From the NCBI GenBank assembly GCA_031290535.1, contig JAITNI010000337.1, positions 1 to 8,060 of the forward strand: 8,060 bases of DNA, given 5' to 3'. The position numbers and the translations under genes are program-made. The notes under the pieces were generated by a model. The model ran no database searches, was not told the origin of the DNA, and was given only the letters and a program-made list of their open reading frames with translations. This DNA comes from Zoogloeaceae bacterium (GTDB taxonomy: Bacteria > Pseudomonadota > Gammaproteobacteria > Burkholderiales > Rhodocyclaceae). Each line of letters starts with the position of its first letter. The first letter of the stretch is position 1. Below are positions 1-6,219 of this stretch, one piece after another.

Positions 1-29
1 ATCACGGTTTCCATCATCATCCATCCGCT

Positions 30-86
30 CGTTCGCCCTGAAGCTCTGTCGAAGGACAGGGTTCGACAGGCCCTCTCCACGAACGG
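30..86. repeat. REP-like palindromic repeat, copy 1
   Basis: This is a two-tier palindrome. The outer ends are CGTTCG (30-35) and CGAACG (80-85). The inner arms are CTGTCGAA (46-53) and TTCGACAG (62-69), a perfect 8-bp stem with an 8-nt loop. The sequence belongs to the widespread intergenic type built on GTTCGCCCTGA...TCGAAGG. Two more diverged relatives lie at 6064-6137 and 6730-6826. It sits downstream of the FAD oxidoreductase stop codon, where it could protect or end the mRNA, but no U-tract follows either arm. That role is inference. Confidence 0.75.
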
Positions 87-206
87 AAAATTATGGGAAC
101 AGCTATCCCTGCAAAAGCAGAAAACCCTGTTTTCAAGTATGGAAGAATGCCCGCGCTTGTTTCAATCCCAATCCTGTGGGGAGACGCAACGGAGGGTTCG
201 GCGCGT
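87..206. other. Intergenic spacer with small hairpins
   Basis: This 120-bp stretch between the left repeat and the oxidoreductase stop codon holds two adjacent small inverted repeats: CTGC-AAAA-GCAG at 109-120 and GAAAAC-CCT-GTTTTC at 120-134. Read on the minus strand they follow the oxidoreductase gene and could form its 3' end, but neither has a convincing T-run. No coding region is supported here. Confidence 0.35.
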
Positions 207-1454
207 TTATGCCTGTTGCCCCAACCACGCCAGCATCCCCTCCCCCGCCGCCCGTCCGGTGGCCAGACAGGCGGTAAGGAGGTAGCCGCCCGTGGGGGCT
301 TCCCAGTCGAGCATTTCTCCGGCACAAAAGATGCCGGGACGGGTTTTCAGCATCAGGCGGGCATCCAGCGCTTCCCTGCGGATGCCGCCAGCGCTGCTGA
401 TGGCTTCGTCCAGCGGGCGGGGGGCGAGAACGGGGAGCGACAGGGATTTGAGCGCGGCGGCCAGACGGGATGGGTTATGCAGGATTTCTGGCGGCAGCAG
501 TTCCCGCGCCAGCGCCGCCTTGACGCCGGTAAGGCCAGCGCGGCGGCGCAGGTGGTTTGCCAGGGAATCGCGTCCCTGCGGACGGGCAAGCGCCGCCGCG
601 AGGCGCTCCAGCGGCTGATCGGGGAGCAGGTCAAGCGTCAGGGTGGCCGCGCCGGTTTGTTCCAGCGCGTCCCGCAAGGGCGCGGCGAAGGCGTAGATCA
701 GGCTGCCTTCGATGCCGGTTTCGGTAATGACGAAATCGCCGCGCTTCTGGGGGAAACCGGGGGCAGAAGCGGCCACAGAAGCCCGCACTGTCTTGACCGG
801 CTCGCCCGCGTAGCGCGTCCTGAACACGGGACTCCAATCTACGTCAAACCCGCAGTTGGCCGGACGAAACGGGGCGAGCGGGATGTCCTCCGCCGCCAGA
901 ATGTTCGCCCAGACGCCGTCAGAACCCAGTCTGGCCCAGCTTGCGCCGCCCAACGCCAAGAGCACGGCATCGGCGGAAAAAAGGACGGGCGCGGTGGCTT
1001 CTGGCGTGGCAAAGAGGAGAGCTTTTTCCTGCCAGCCCAGCCAGCGATGGCGCAGGTGAAACCGCACCCCCAGACCGCGCAGCCGCCGCACCCACGCCCG
1101 CAACAGCGGCGCGGCCTTCATGCCGTCTGGAAACACGCGCCCGGAAGAGCCGACAAAAGTCGCCACGCCCAGACCAGCGGCCCAGACGCGCAGGTCGGCG
1201 GGAGAAAAGCGCGTGAGGGGCGCTTGCAACCAGTCGCGGGCTGCGCCGTAGCGCGTCAAAAAAATGTCCTGATCTTCCGTATGGGTGAGATTGAGGCCGC
1301 TTTTGCCCGCCATGAGCAATTTGCGCCCGACCGTCGGCATGGCGTCAAAACAATGCACCGAATGCCCCGCCGCCGCCAGCACTTCCGCGCCCATCAGTCC
1401 GGCAGGGCCGCCGCCGATGACGGCAAGGGCGGGTTTTTCAGGGGGGGATTTCAT
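207..1454 (-). CDS. HI0933-like / TIGR03862 family FAD-dependent oxidoreductase
   Basis: A 415-residue flavoprotein. The N-terminus carries the dinucleotide-binding signature of a Rossmann fold: a beta strand (ALAVIG) followed by GGGPAG at residues 14-19. Next comes the family-typical segment GRKLLMAGKSGLNLTHTE (43-60), as in HI0933/YhiN-type proteins. A second FAD-contact region lies near the C-terminus, with GIFCAGEMLDWEAPTGGY at 374-391. The length matches the family and there is no membrane segment, so the protein should be cytosolic. The physiological substrate of this family is not established to my knowledge. The ATG at 1454 is the only sensible start because the Rossmann strand begins at residue 9. 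No strong ribosome-binding site precedes it, only a GGA about 12-15 nt upstream. Codons 3-5 contain a run of seven C. It is the last of three leftward genes, 85 bp after the membrane protein. Family call is firm; function is unknown. Confidence 0.88.
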   Translation of the reverse strand: MKSPPEKPALAVIGGGPAGLMGAEVLAAAGHSVHCFDAMPTVGRKLLMAGKSGLNLTHTEDQDIFLTRYGAARDWLQAPLTRFSPADLRVWAAGLGVATFVGSSGRVFPDGMKAAPLLRAWVRRLRGLGVRFHLRHRWLGWQEKALLFATPEATAPVLFSADAVLLALGGASWARLGSDGVWANILAAEDIPLAPFRPANCGFDVDWSPVFRTRYAGEPVKTVRASVAASAPGFPQKRGDFVITETGIEGSLIYAFAAPLRDALEQTGAATLTLDLLPDQPLERLAAALARPQGRDSLANHLRRRAGLTGVKAALARELLPPEILHNPSRLAAALKSLSLPVLAPRPLDEAISSAGGIRREALDARLMLKTRPGIFCAGEMLDWEAPTGGYLLTACLATGRAAGEGMLAWLGQQA

Positions 1455-1539
1455 TTATTCAAAATGTCCGGCAGGATGGGGAGTGTAAAAAATGACAATA
1501 CAGTTAAAATGCAAGGAGGATTCCGGGTTAAAAAACGGT
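1455..1539. other. Spacer upstream of the FAD oxidoreductase
   Basis: An 85-bp AT-rich gap. Apart from part of the inverted repeat around the neighbouring stop codon, it holds T-rich stretches on the minus strand but no promoter I would commit to. A GGAGG on the plus strand (near 1516) resembles a ribosome-binding site, but no coding start follows it. Confidence 0.3.
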
Positions 1540-1548
1540 CTAACCCGG
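1523..1548. terminator. Possible hairpin at the 3' end of the orphan membrane gene
   Basis: CCGGGTTA (1523-1530) and TAACCCGG (1541-1548) form a perfect 8-bp stem with a 10-nt loop containing an A-run. The TAG stop codon of the leftward membrane-protein gene lies inside the stem. On the minus strand the stem is followed by AATCC rather than a U-tract, so it is not a textbook intrinsic terminator. It may act as an mRNA 3' end, a bidirectional attenuator, or simply a repeat remnant. Confidence 0.4.
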
Positions 1549-2232
1549 CCTACTATTCTTGCCTGAAGTGCGCCTGTGTTTCGCTGTAAATATTTTCCTC
1601 TTTCTCCTGTAGAGTTGATAATCTAACAGTAGAAAAAAGAAGATGACCGAGAAGCAAAACAAGTAACGATAACTCACTCGTCGTTCTTCTTGCATGACGC
1701 GCAGACGCTTTTCTTCATAGCTGTAATATTGAACAGGATGCCCGTCCACAACAATCTCAACTACCCCCCATTTTGGGTGATAGCGCATGATTGCTTTTTT
1801 CCAGTCCCAACCAAGAGAAATCACATCGGAACGGCAAGCAACACGCCCCCAACTACTTGCGCCAGCAAGACAAGCTAAAGCCAATTCTCGACCATAATGA
1901 TCGACAATCTTGAAAGCAGAACTATCCCCTTTTGAACCCTGTCTGAGATAAATCAGACTCCCATGAATTTCTTCAAGCTCGGAGCGCTCAGGAAACTTTG
2001 GCCCCCAAGAAAAATAGTTGGGATATGCCAAAATCTGAAAAATGATGACCAATCCGCAGACAACAATCATAAGGTCTCGCAGGCTCAGATTTACCCCCCT
2101 CCATGTCCACCTGCGTTTTGGGTCAGTCCATAAAATCCACTTCATCAGCTTCAAGCAAGCCTGTACCCTCCTCCAACGAAAGGGCGACTTTTTGTTTGGC
2201 GCAGTCGCGTGAGGCGGGGATTGATGAGCCAT
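1540..2232 (-). CDS. Uncharacterised inner-membrane protein with two transmembrane helices
   Basis: I do not recognise this 230-residue protein. The N-terminal 50 residues are basic and rich in Trp and Arg (WTDPKRRWTWRG at 35-46), so they should face the cytoplasm. Transmembrane helix 1 spans about 54-74 (LMIVVCGLVIIFQILAY). A domain of about 110 residues, probably periplasmic, follows; it has two cysteines (121 and 133) that could pair. Helix 2 spans about 189-206 (RYLFCFSVIFFFLLLDY), then comes a strongly basic tail. The ATG at 2232 is preferred over an in-frame TTG at 2292: the extension would translate a C9 tract and looks non-coding. Neither start has a good ribosome-binding site. The gene lies 73 bp after proB on the same strand, and its base composition is clearly AT-richer than its neighbours, suggesting a lineage-specific or acquired gene. 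No function is inferred. Confidence 0.7.
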   Translation of the reverse strand: MAHQSPPHATAPNKKSPFRWRRVQACLKLMKWILWTDPKRRWTWRGVNLSLRDLMIVVCGLVIIFQILAYPNYFSWGPKFPERSELEEIHGSLIYLRQGSKGDSSAFKIVDHYGRELALACLAGASSWGRVACRSDVISLGWDWKKAIMRYHPKWGVVEIVVDGHPVQYYSYEEKRLRVMQEERRVSYRYLFCFSVIFFFLLLDYQLYRRKRKIFTAKHRRTSGKNSRPG

Positions 2233-2274
2233 GTTGTTTTTGTTTCGGTTGTGGATGAAAAAGCACTCTAGGCA

Positions 2275-2283
2275 GGGGGGGGG
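2275..2283. repeat. Nine-base G:C homopolymer tract
   Basis: Nine consecutive G on the plus strand (C9 on the transcribed sense strand) lie between the proB stop and the ATG of the orphan membrane gene. Tracts of this length are prone to slippage. If translation used the upstream TTG at 2292, the tract would fall inside the reading frame; with the ATG at 2232 it lies in the untranslated spacer. Confidence 0.6.
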
Positions 2284-2305
2284 ACTCCTCAACCCGGCAC
2301 TCCCG

Positions 2306-3427
2306 CTAATCCAGCAAAATCAGATTATCCCGATGAATCATCTCCGCCTCGGCGACATAACCGAGCAGCCCTTCGATTTCCTGCGAGGGGTGGCGGGCGA
2401 TGCGGCGGGCCTCAAAACTGCCGTAGTTGACCAGTCCGCGCGCGATTTCACGGCCATTGACGGCGATGCAAGCAACCGCCGCGCCGCGTTCAAAATCGCC
2501 GACGATGGAGAGCACGCCAATCGGCAGCAGGCTTTTGCCCGCGTGGAGCGCCTGACACGCGCCGTCGTCCAGATAGAGTTGTCCGGCGGTGGAGAGGTGG
2601 TCGGCCAGCCATTGTTTTTTCGCCGCCAGCGGCTCGGTTTGCGAGACCAGCCGGGTGCCGACGGCCTCGCCCGCCGCCAGACGCAGGAGGACGTCCGCCT
2701 CGCGTCCGCTGGCGATGATTGTCGCCGCGCCACTTTTGGCGGCGCGTTTGGCGGCCAGCACCTTGGTCAGCATCCCGCCCGTCCCCACCGCCGTGCCCGC
2801 GCCGCCCGCCATCGCTTCCAGCCGCGCCTCGCCCGCGATGGCCGTGTGGATCAACGTCGCCGCCGGGTCTTTGCGCGGGTCGGCGGTGTAGAGGCCGGGC
2901 TGGTCGGTGAGGAGGATGAGAACGTCAGCTTCCACGGCATTGGTCACCAGCGCGCCCAGCGTGTCATTGTCGCCGAACTTGATTTCGTCGGTAACAACAG
3001 TGTCATTTTCGTTGATGATCGGCACGACGCCGAGATTGAGCAGAGTGTGCAACGTTGAGCGGGCGTTCAGGTAGCGCTTGCGGTCGGCGAGGTCGTCGTG
3101 GGTGAGAAGAATCTGCGCGGTGTGGAGGCCGTATTGGGCGAAGGCGGCCTGATAAATCTGCGCCAGCCCCATCTGCCCGACGGCGGCGCAGGCTTGCAGG
3201 TCATGAATTTCACGCGGACGCTTCGGCAACCCCAGCCGCTGCATCCCGCAGGCAATCGCGCCGGAAGAGACCAGCACCACCTGCCGCCCCTCCTCGCGCA
3301 GCCGGGCGATTTGCCGCGCCCAGTCACGAATGGCCTCCTCCGCCAGACCCACGCCGTTGTTGGTAATCAGGGCGGAGCCAATTTTGATGACAATGCGCCG
3401 CGCCTGCGCCAGCGAGGCGGTCGTCAT
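2306..3427 (-). CDS. proB: Glutamate 5-kinase (proline biosynthesis)
   Basis: ProB phosphorylates L-glutamate to gamma-glutamyl phosphate with ATP, the first and usually proline-inhibited step of proline synthesis, in the cytosol. From the ATG at 3427 the protein has 373 residues, close to the family norm (E. coli 367). The amino-acid-kinase domain covers about 10-245: [11 protein letters not shown] (11-21), SSGAIACG (54-61), the glutamate-site region INENDTVV (138-145), [10 protein letters not shown] (152-161), [12 protein letters not shown] (174-185) and GTGGMLTK (215-222). A C-terminal PUA domain covers about 280-360, including KSLLPIGV and GLLGY. The start is uncertain: 3427 fits family length, but an in-frame ATG at 3472 has a good GGAG seven bases upstream and would add 15 non-conserved residues. 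proB is divergent from leuA, and neither obgE nor proA is adjacent here. Function is very secure. Confidence 0.96.
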   Translation of the reverse strand: MTTASLAQARRIVIKIGSALITNNGVGLAEEAIRDWARQIARLREEGRQVVLVSSGAIACGMQRLGLPKRPREIHDLQACAAVGQMGLAQIYQAAFAQYGLHTAQILLTHDDLADRKRYLNARSTLHTLLNLGVVPIINENDTVVTDEIKFGDNDTLGALVTNAVEADVLILLTDQPGLYTADPRKDPAATLIHTAIAGEARLEAMAGGAGTAVGTGGMLTKVLAAKRAAKSGAATIIASGREADVLLRLAAGEAVGTRLVSQTEPLAAKKQWLADHLSTAGQLYLDDGACQALHAGKSLLPIGVLSIVGDFERGAAVACIAVNGREIARGLVNYGSFEARRIARHPSQEIEGLLGYVAEAEMIHRDNLILLD

Positions 3428-3474
3428 GTCTGCGCCATTTGCCCTGTCATTTGCTCCGTCGCCGCATTCCATAA

Positions 3475-3486
3475 GTCTACTCCGAG
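3475..3486 (-). promoter_or_regulatory. Ribosome-binding site for an alternative proB start at 3472
   Basis: On the minus strand GGAG is followed seven bases later by an ATG (first base at 3472) in frame with proB. The conventional start at 3427 lacks a comparable site. The translation signal therefore favours a 388-residue product, whereas family alignment favours 373. Confidence 0.4.
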
Positions 3487-3509
3487 CGCCCATTCGCCAG
3501 AAAGCGCGA

Positions 3510-3518
3510 AATATACCA
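3510..3518 (-). promoter_or_regulatory. Putative extended -10 promoter of proB
   Basis: On the minus strand the sequence reads TGGTATATT: a TGn extension followed by TATATT, five of six matches to the -10 consensus. A weak TTGCCG lies 19 bp upstream. Transcription would start near 3502, about 30 nt before the ATG at 3472 or 75 nt before the one at 3427. It is the best promoter-like match upstream of proB. Confidence 0.38.
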
Positions 3519-3730
3519 CCTTCCTCCTGACAAGCGGCAACAAGCATTGGCGGCTGAGGGACGAAACCCCGATTCATTCGCCTGGGACAATGCCTCTGAT
3601 TGTCAGAAGAAAGGATGCAAGGGAAAACCCAAGGCAATCGCATGAGTCTCTTGTTATTGATTCCATGTCGTCAAAGCCCTCTTTAGGGCGCTGCTCACTT
3701 GATAGAGCCAAGCGGTTCCAGGAGGGGACT
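3519..3730. other. Divergent intergenic region, proB side
   Basis: No convincing gene lies here. Small hairpins are present: GACAAT-(7 nt)-ATTGTC at 3586-3604 and GCCCT-CTTT-AGGGC at 3676-3689. On the minus strand the latter is followed by TTTGAC, a weak terminator-like shape. A 54-codon plus-strand frame (3590-3754) runs into the repeat and has no ribosome-binding site. Confidence 0.4.
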
Positions 3731-3834
3731 TCCCCCCTGACAAGGGGGGATTGAGGGGGGTTTGGGGGGGTTTGGGGGCGTTCAGATTGCCACCGCCGCA
3801 AAACCCCTCCTGCACCTCCCCTTGTCAGGGGAGG
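3731..3834. repeat. Inverted pair of hairpin repeats (REPIN-like doublet)
   Basis: Two hairpins in opposite orientation. The first is TCCCCCC-TGACAA-GGGGGGA (3731-3750), a 7-bp stem. The second is CCTCCCC-TTGTCA-GGGGAGG (3815-3834), also a 7-bp stem. Their loops are reverse complements of each other. The inward flanks also match in inverted orientation: GATTGAGGGGGGTTTG against the complement of AAAACCCCTCCTGCACC. Paired inverted REPs of this kind are known as REPIN-type extragenic elements and are usually mobilised by RAYT transposases encoded elsewhere; none is present here. The assignment to REPINs is inference from architecture. Confidence 0.7.
3744..3778 (+). other. Four-tract G-quadruplex motif
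   Basis: Four G-runs of 6, 6, 7 and 5 (3744-3749, 3755-3760, 3764-3770, 3774-3778) are separated by loops ATTGA, TTT and TTT. This meets and exceeds the canonical G3+N1-7 rule on the plus strand. It lies about 200 bp upstream of leuA and about 230 bp upstream of the putative proB promoter, inside the REP doublet. Confidence 0.75.
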
Positions 3835-3842
3835 ATAATTTG

Positions 3843-3857
3843 CTGCGCTACGCGCAG
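3843..3857. other. Short hairpin in the leuA upstream region
   Basis: CTGCGC-TAC-GCGCAG forms a perfect 6-bp stem with a 3-nt loop directly after the REP doublet. No T-run follows. It could be a leader structure or part of the repeat element; nothing decides between these. Confidence 0.3.
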
Positions 3858-3930
3858 GATTTGGACGGCCATGCGATTGCTCTAAGGGAAAACCTCGCGT
3901 CTGAAATGTGAGAAAATATCCGCTTTCCCT

Positions 3931-3951
3931 GCGCCGTAAGCGCTTCGGCGC
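3931..3951 (+). promoter_or_regulatory. GC-rich hairpin in the leuA leader
   Basis: GCGCCG and CGGCGC form a 6-bp stem around a 9-nt loop, followed by GTTTGTCTG, 25 nt before the leuA start. It could be a weak attenuator-like or mRNA-stability element. I see no leucine-rich leader peptide before it, so classical attenuation is not supported. Confidence 0.25.
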
Positions 3952-3966
3952 GTTTGTCTGAAGTTT

Positions 3967-3970
3967 GGAG
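3967..3970 (+). promoter_or_regulatory. leuA ribosome-binding site
   Basis: GGAG lies six bases before the ATG at 3977 and fixes that ATG as the start, in preference to the in-frame TTG at 3965. Confidence 0.7.
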
Positions 3971-3976
3971 TCTCCC

Positions 3977-5518
3977 ATGACCAATCGTCTCATCATTTTC
4001 GACACCACCCTGCGCGATGGCGAGCAAAGCCCCGGCGCGTCCATGACGCGGGAGGAGAAAATCCGCGTTGCCCGGCAACTGGAAAAAATGCGCGTGGACG
4101 TGATCGAGGCCGGGTTTGCCGCCGCTTCGCCCGGCGATTTTGAGGCCATTCGCGCCATTGCCGAGACCATTCGGGAATCCACCGTCTGCTCGCTGGCGCG
4201 GGCGAGCGAGGCGGACATCGAACGGGCGGGCGAGGCCATCCGTCCCGCGCCGCAAAAGCGCGTGCATACCTTCATCGCCACCAGCCCCATCCACATGGAG
4301 AAAAAACTCCGCATGACGCCCGATCAGGTGGTCGAGCAGGCGGTAAAGGCGATCGGCTGGGCGCGACGCTATACCGATGACGTGGAATTTTCCGCCGAGG
4401 ACGCCGGACGTTCCGATCTGGATTTTCTCTGCCGCATTTTTGAGGCGGTCATCCGGGCGGGCGCGACCACCGTCAATGTGCCGGATACCGTGGGCTACAA
4501 CCTGCCCCGACAGTTTGCCGGCACCATCGAACAATTGCTGGCGCGGGTACCGAACGCGGACAAGGTCATCTGGTCGGTGCATTGCCACAACGATCTGGGA
4601 CTCGCGGTCGCCAATTCGCTGGCGGCGGTACTGGCCGGGGCGCGGCAGGTGGAATGCACGATCAACGGGTTGGGCGAGCGGGCGGGCAACGCCGCGCTGG
4701 AGGAAGTGGTGATGGCGGTTCGCACCCGTCCCGACCTTTTTCAACTCGAAACCGCCATTGAGACGACGCAGATTGTGCCCGCCTCCCGGCTGGTGTCGCA
4801 GATTACCGGCTATCCGGTGCAGCCCAACAAGGCGATTGTCGGCGCGAACGCCTTCGCGCATGAATCCGGCATTCATCAGGACGGGGTGTTGAAGCATCGG
4901 GAAACCTACGAAATCATGCGCGCCGAAGACGTGGGCTGGGCGCAGAACAAGCTGGTGCTGGGCAAGCACTCAGGCCGCAACGCCTTCAAGAGCCGCCTCG
5001 CCGAACTGGGGATTGTGCTGGAAAGCGAAGAAGCCCTGAACGCCGCCTTCGCCCGCTTCAAGGAACTGGCCGACAAAAAGCACGAGATTTTTGACGCCGA
5101 CCTGCAAGCGCTGGTGTCCGACGAAACCGTGACTCCCGCGCAGGAGCATTTCAAGCTCAATTATTCGCAAGTGACCTCCGAAACAGGCGAAACCCCGCGT
5201 GCAAAAATCATTCTGGGGCTTGACGGCGAGGAAAGAAAAGCGGAAGCCAACGGCTCCGGCCCGGTCGACGCCGCCTTCAAGGCCATTGAACAGGTGGTTC
5301 AGAGCGGCACGCAACTGCTGCTCTACTCGGTCAACGCCATCACCACCGGCACCGACGCGCAGGGCGAAGTCACCGTGCGGCTCATGAAGGGAGAAAGGGT
5401 TGTCAACGGCCAGGGCGCGGATACGGATATTGTGATCGCCTCCATCAAGGCGTATCTGAACGCGCTCAACAAACTTTACGCAGGGCTGGACAAGGTGAAT
5501 CCGCAGGGGAATGTATGA
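3977..5518 (+). CDS. leuA: 2-isopropylmalate synthase
   Basis: LeuA condenses acetyl-CoA with 2-oxoisovalerate to give 2-isopropylmalate, the committed and leucine-inhibited step of leucine synthesis, in the cytosol. The 513-residue length fits the bacterial LeuA type 1 group. The catalytic TIM barrel opens with [12 protein letters not shown] (9-20). It carries the metal-site HCHND (202-206), NGLGERAGN (230-238) and HESGIHQDG (295-303), then LGKHSGR (328-334). The likely divalent-metal ligands D14, H202, H204 and N238 are all present. The C-terminal regulatory domain (about 390-500) is complete, so leucine feedback is likely retained. leuBCD are not adjacent. The stop overlaps the next gene by ATGA. 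The protein closely resembles beta/gamma-proteobacterial LeuA. Homocitrate or citramalate synthase is much less likely given the length and motif set. Confidence 0.97.
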   Translation: MTNRLIIFDTTLRDGEQSPGASMTREEKIRVARQLEKMRVDVIEAGFAAASPGDFEAIRAIAETIRESTVCSLARASEADIERAGEAIRPAPQKRVHTFIATSPIHMEKKLRMTPDQVVEQAVKAIGWARRYTDDVEFSAEDAGRSDLDFLCRIFEAVIRAGATTVNVPDTVGYNLPRQFAGTIEQLLARVPNADKVIWSVHCHNDLGLAVANSLAAVLAGARQVECTINGLGERAGNAALEEVVMAVRTRPDLFQLETAIETTQIVPASRLVSQITGYPVQPNKAIVGANAFAHESGIHQDGVLKHRETYEIMRAEDVGWAQNKLVLGKHSGRNAFKSRLAELGIVLESEEALNAAFARFKELADKKHEIFDADLQALVSDETVTPAQEHFKLNYSQVTSETGETPRAKIILGLDGEERKAEANGSGPVDAAFKAIEQVVQSGTQLLLYSVNAITTGTDAQGEVTVRLMKGERVVNGQGADTDIVIASIKAYLNALNKLYAGLDKVNPQGNV

Positions 5519-5952
5519 CGCGCCCACGGCAACCACGCGCGCCAGACGAAAAACTGGCGCCGTTGGGCTATACGCGCCGATGGGCAGAACGCGGCCTGTT
5601 GCCGCCGCCCGACTTTCTGGAAGAACAGCTTCGCCTGTTCGCGCAGGGCGACGACAAGAGTACCGAACACTACCGCTATGGCGCCTATCTCCACTATCTG
5701 CGAACCCACAAAACCCTGACGGACGCCGAACTGGACAACTATCTGGACGTGGCGCGGCACGATCAGGATATGATGATGGCCAGCAGCGCCATGGTCGATC
5801 TGTTCGGCCAGAAACTATCCGACGCCCAGTTTGAAAAACTCTGCCTGACACTGAAAGCGCTGAAAGATTTTGATGCGTGGATGCAAAAGTGGATACGAAA
5901 GATCATCGCGCAGCAGCGTCTACGCAGAACGAAGAAAGCGGCAAGAACGTAG
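5515..5952 (+). CDS. Small helical protein of unknown function, coupled to leuA
   Basis: I do not recognise this 145-residue protein. Its ATG overlaps the leuA stop (ATGA), and GGGG five bases upstream, inside the end of leuA, provides a ribosome-binding site, so translation is probably coupled to leuA. The sequence is highly charged, predicted mostly helical, and has no signal peptide or membrane segment. The N-terminus is Pro/Arg-rich; [16 protein letters not shown] (68-83) and [19 protein letters not shown] (101-119) look like paired amphipathic helices; the tail is strongly basic ([18 protein letters not shown], 127-144) and could bind nucleic acid or membranes. Codon use is like leuA, arguing for a real, resident gene. 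No role in leucine synthesis can be claimed from position alone. Confidence 0.78.
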   Translation: MTRPRQPRAPDEKLAPLGYTRRWAERGLLPPPDFLEEQLRLFAQGDDKSTEHYRYGAYLHYLRTHKTLTDAELDNYLDVARHDQDMMMASSAMVDLFGQKLSDAQFEKLCLTLKALKDFDAWMQKWIRKIIAQQRLRRTKKAART

Positions 5953-5961
5953 CGCGGACAA

Positions 5962-6048
5962 GACAAAGGAGGCCGAAACGCCCTTGATTGCGGAACAGTC
6001 CCCTTTGTCATCGTAATACTATTCCGGCTGGTTTCGACGCCGAAACCA
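5962..6048. repeat. Inverted repeats downstream of the leuA-coupled gene
   Basis: GACAAAGG (5962-5969) pairs with CCTTTGTC (6002-6009) across a 32-nt loop. It is followed by a tight hairpin, TGGTTTCG-ACGC-CGAAACCA (6029-6048), with an 8-bp stem. Both lie just after the stop at 5952. Neither has a U-tract, so they may be structured mRNA ends or part of the repeat block that continues into 6064-6137. Confidence 0.5.
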
Positions 6049-6063
6049 AGGAAACTCTGCACA

Positions 6064-6137
6064 AGTTCGGGCTGAGGCAGTCGTTGCCCTTGTTTTTACG
6101 GGGAATGCCCTTCGACAGAAGCTCTCAGGGCGAACGG
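6064..6137 (-). repeat. REP-like repeat copy 2, left inverted flank of the UPF0158 gene
   Basis: Read on the minus strand from 6137, this begins CCGTTCGCCCTGAG, continues through TCGAAGG, ATTC and GTAAAAACAA, and ends CAGCCCGAAC. The copy at 6730-6826 has the same blocks in the same order on the opposite strand: the first 14 bases are identical, and a 30-base block starting at TCGAAGG matches at 26 positions by hand count. The two copies face each other across the UPF0158 gene. Confidence 0.75.
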
Positions 6138-6209
6138 CCTTGTGCGGAGTTACCCTAAACCAGACTTGCAGCCCCTTGCGGGAACCTCTTCAATTATGGG
6201 TCAAGTTTC

Positions 6210-6214
6210 GAGGA
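6210..6214 (+). promoter_or_regulatory. Ribosome-binding site of the UPF0158 gene
   Basis: GAGGA, five bases before the ATG at 6220, supports that start over the in-frame GTG at 6142 and ATG at 6196, neither of which has such a site. Confidence 0.6.
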
Positions 6215-6219
6215 CGACC

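Noticed and set aside
160..175. ATTGAAAC-like motif on the minus strand resembling a CRISPR repeat end
   Set aside because: There is only one occurrence, with no second repeat or regular spacing in the window and no cas genes.
93..1589. 498-codon plus-strand open frame opposite the FAD oxidoreductase
   Set aside because: It is antisense to a well-conserved flavoprotein gene, has low-complexity Arg/Gly/Gln-rich translation typical of high-GC shadow frames, and has no ribosome-binding site.
2231..3058. 275-codon plus-strand open frame opposite proB
   Set aside because: It is a shadow of proB; the translation shows no domain and runs across the proB stop.
3590..3754. 54-codon plus-strand ORF in the proB-leuA spacer
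   Set aside because: It has no ribosome-binding site and its C-terminus is simply the translation of the REP hairpin (TSPLTRGD).
3835..3976. Leucine attenuator with leader peptide upstream of leuA
   Set aside because: No short ORF with leucine codon runs and no terminator/antiterminator pair with a U-tract could be found; only isolated small hairpins are present.
3848..4969. 373-codon minus-strand open frame opposite leuA
   Set aside because: It is a His/Arg/Gly-rich shadow of the leuA coding strand; leuA is certain on the plus strand.
6142..6219. N-terminal extension of the UPF0158 protein from the GTG at 6142
   Set aside because: The extension begins five bases after the repeat, is not family-like, and the ATG at 6220 has its own GAGGA site.
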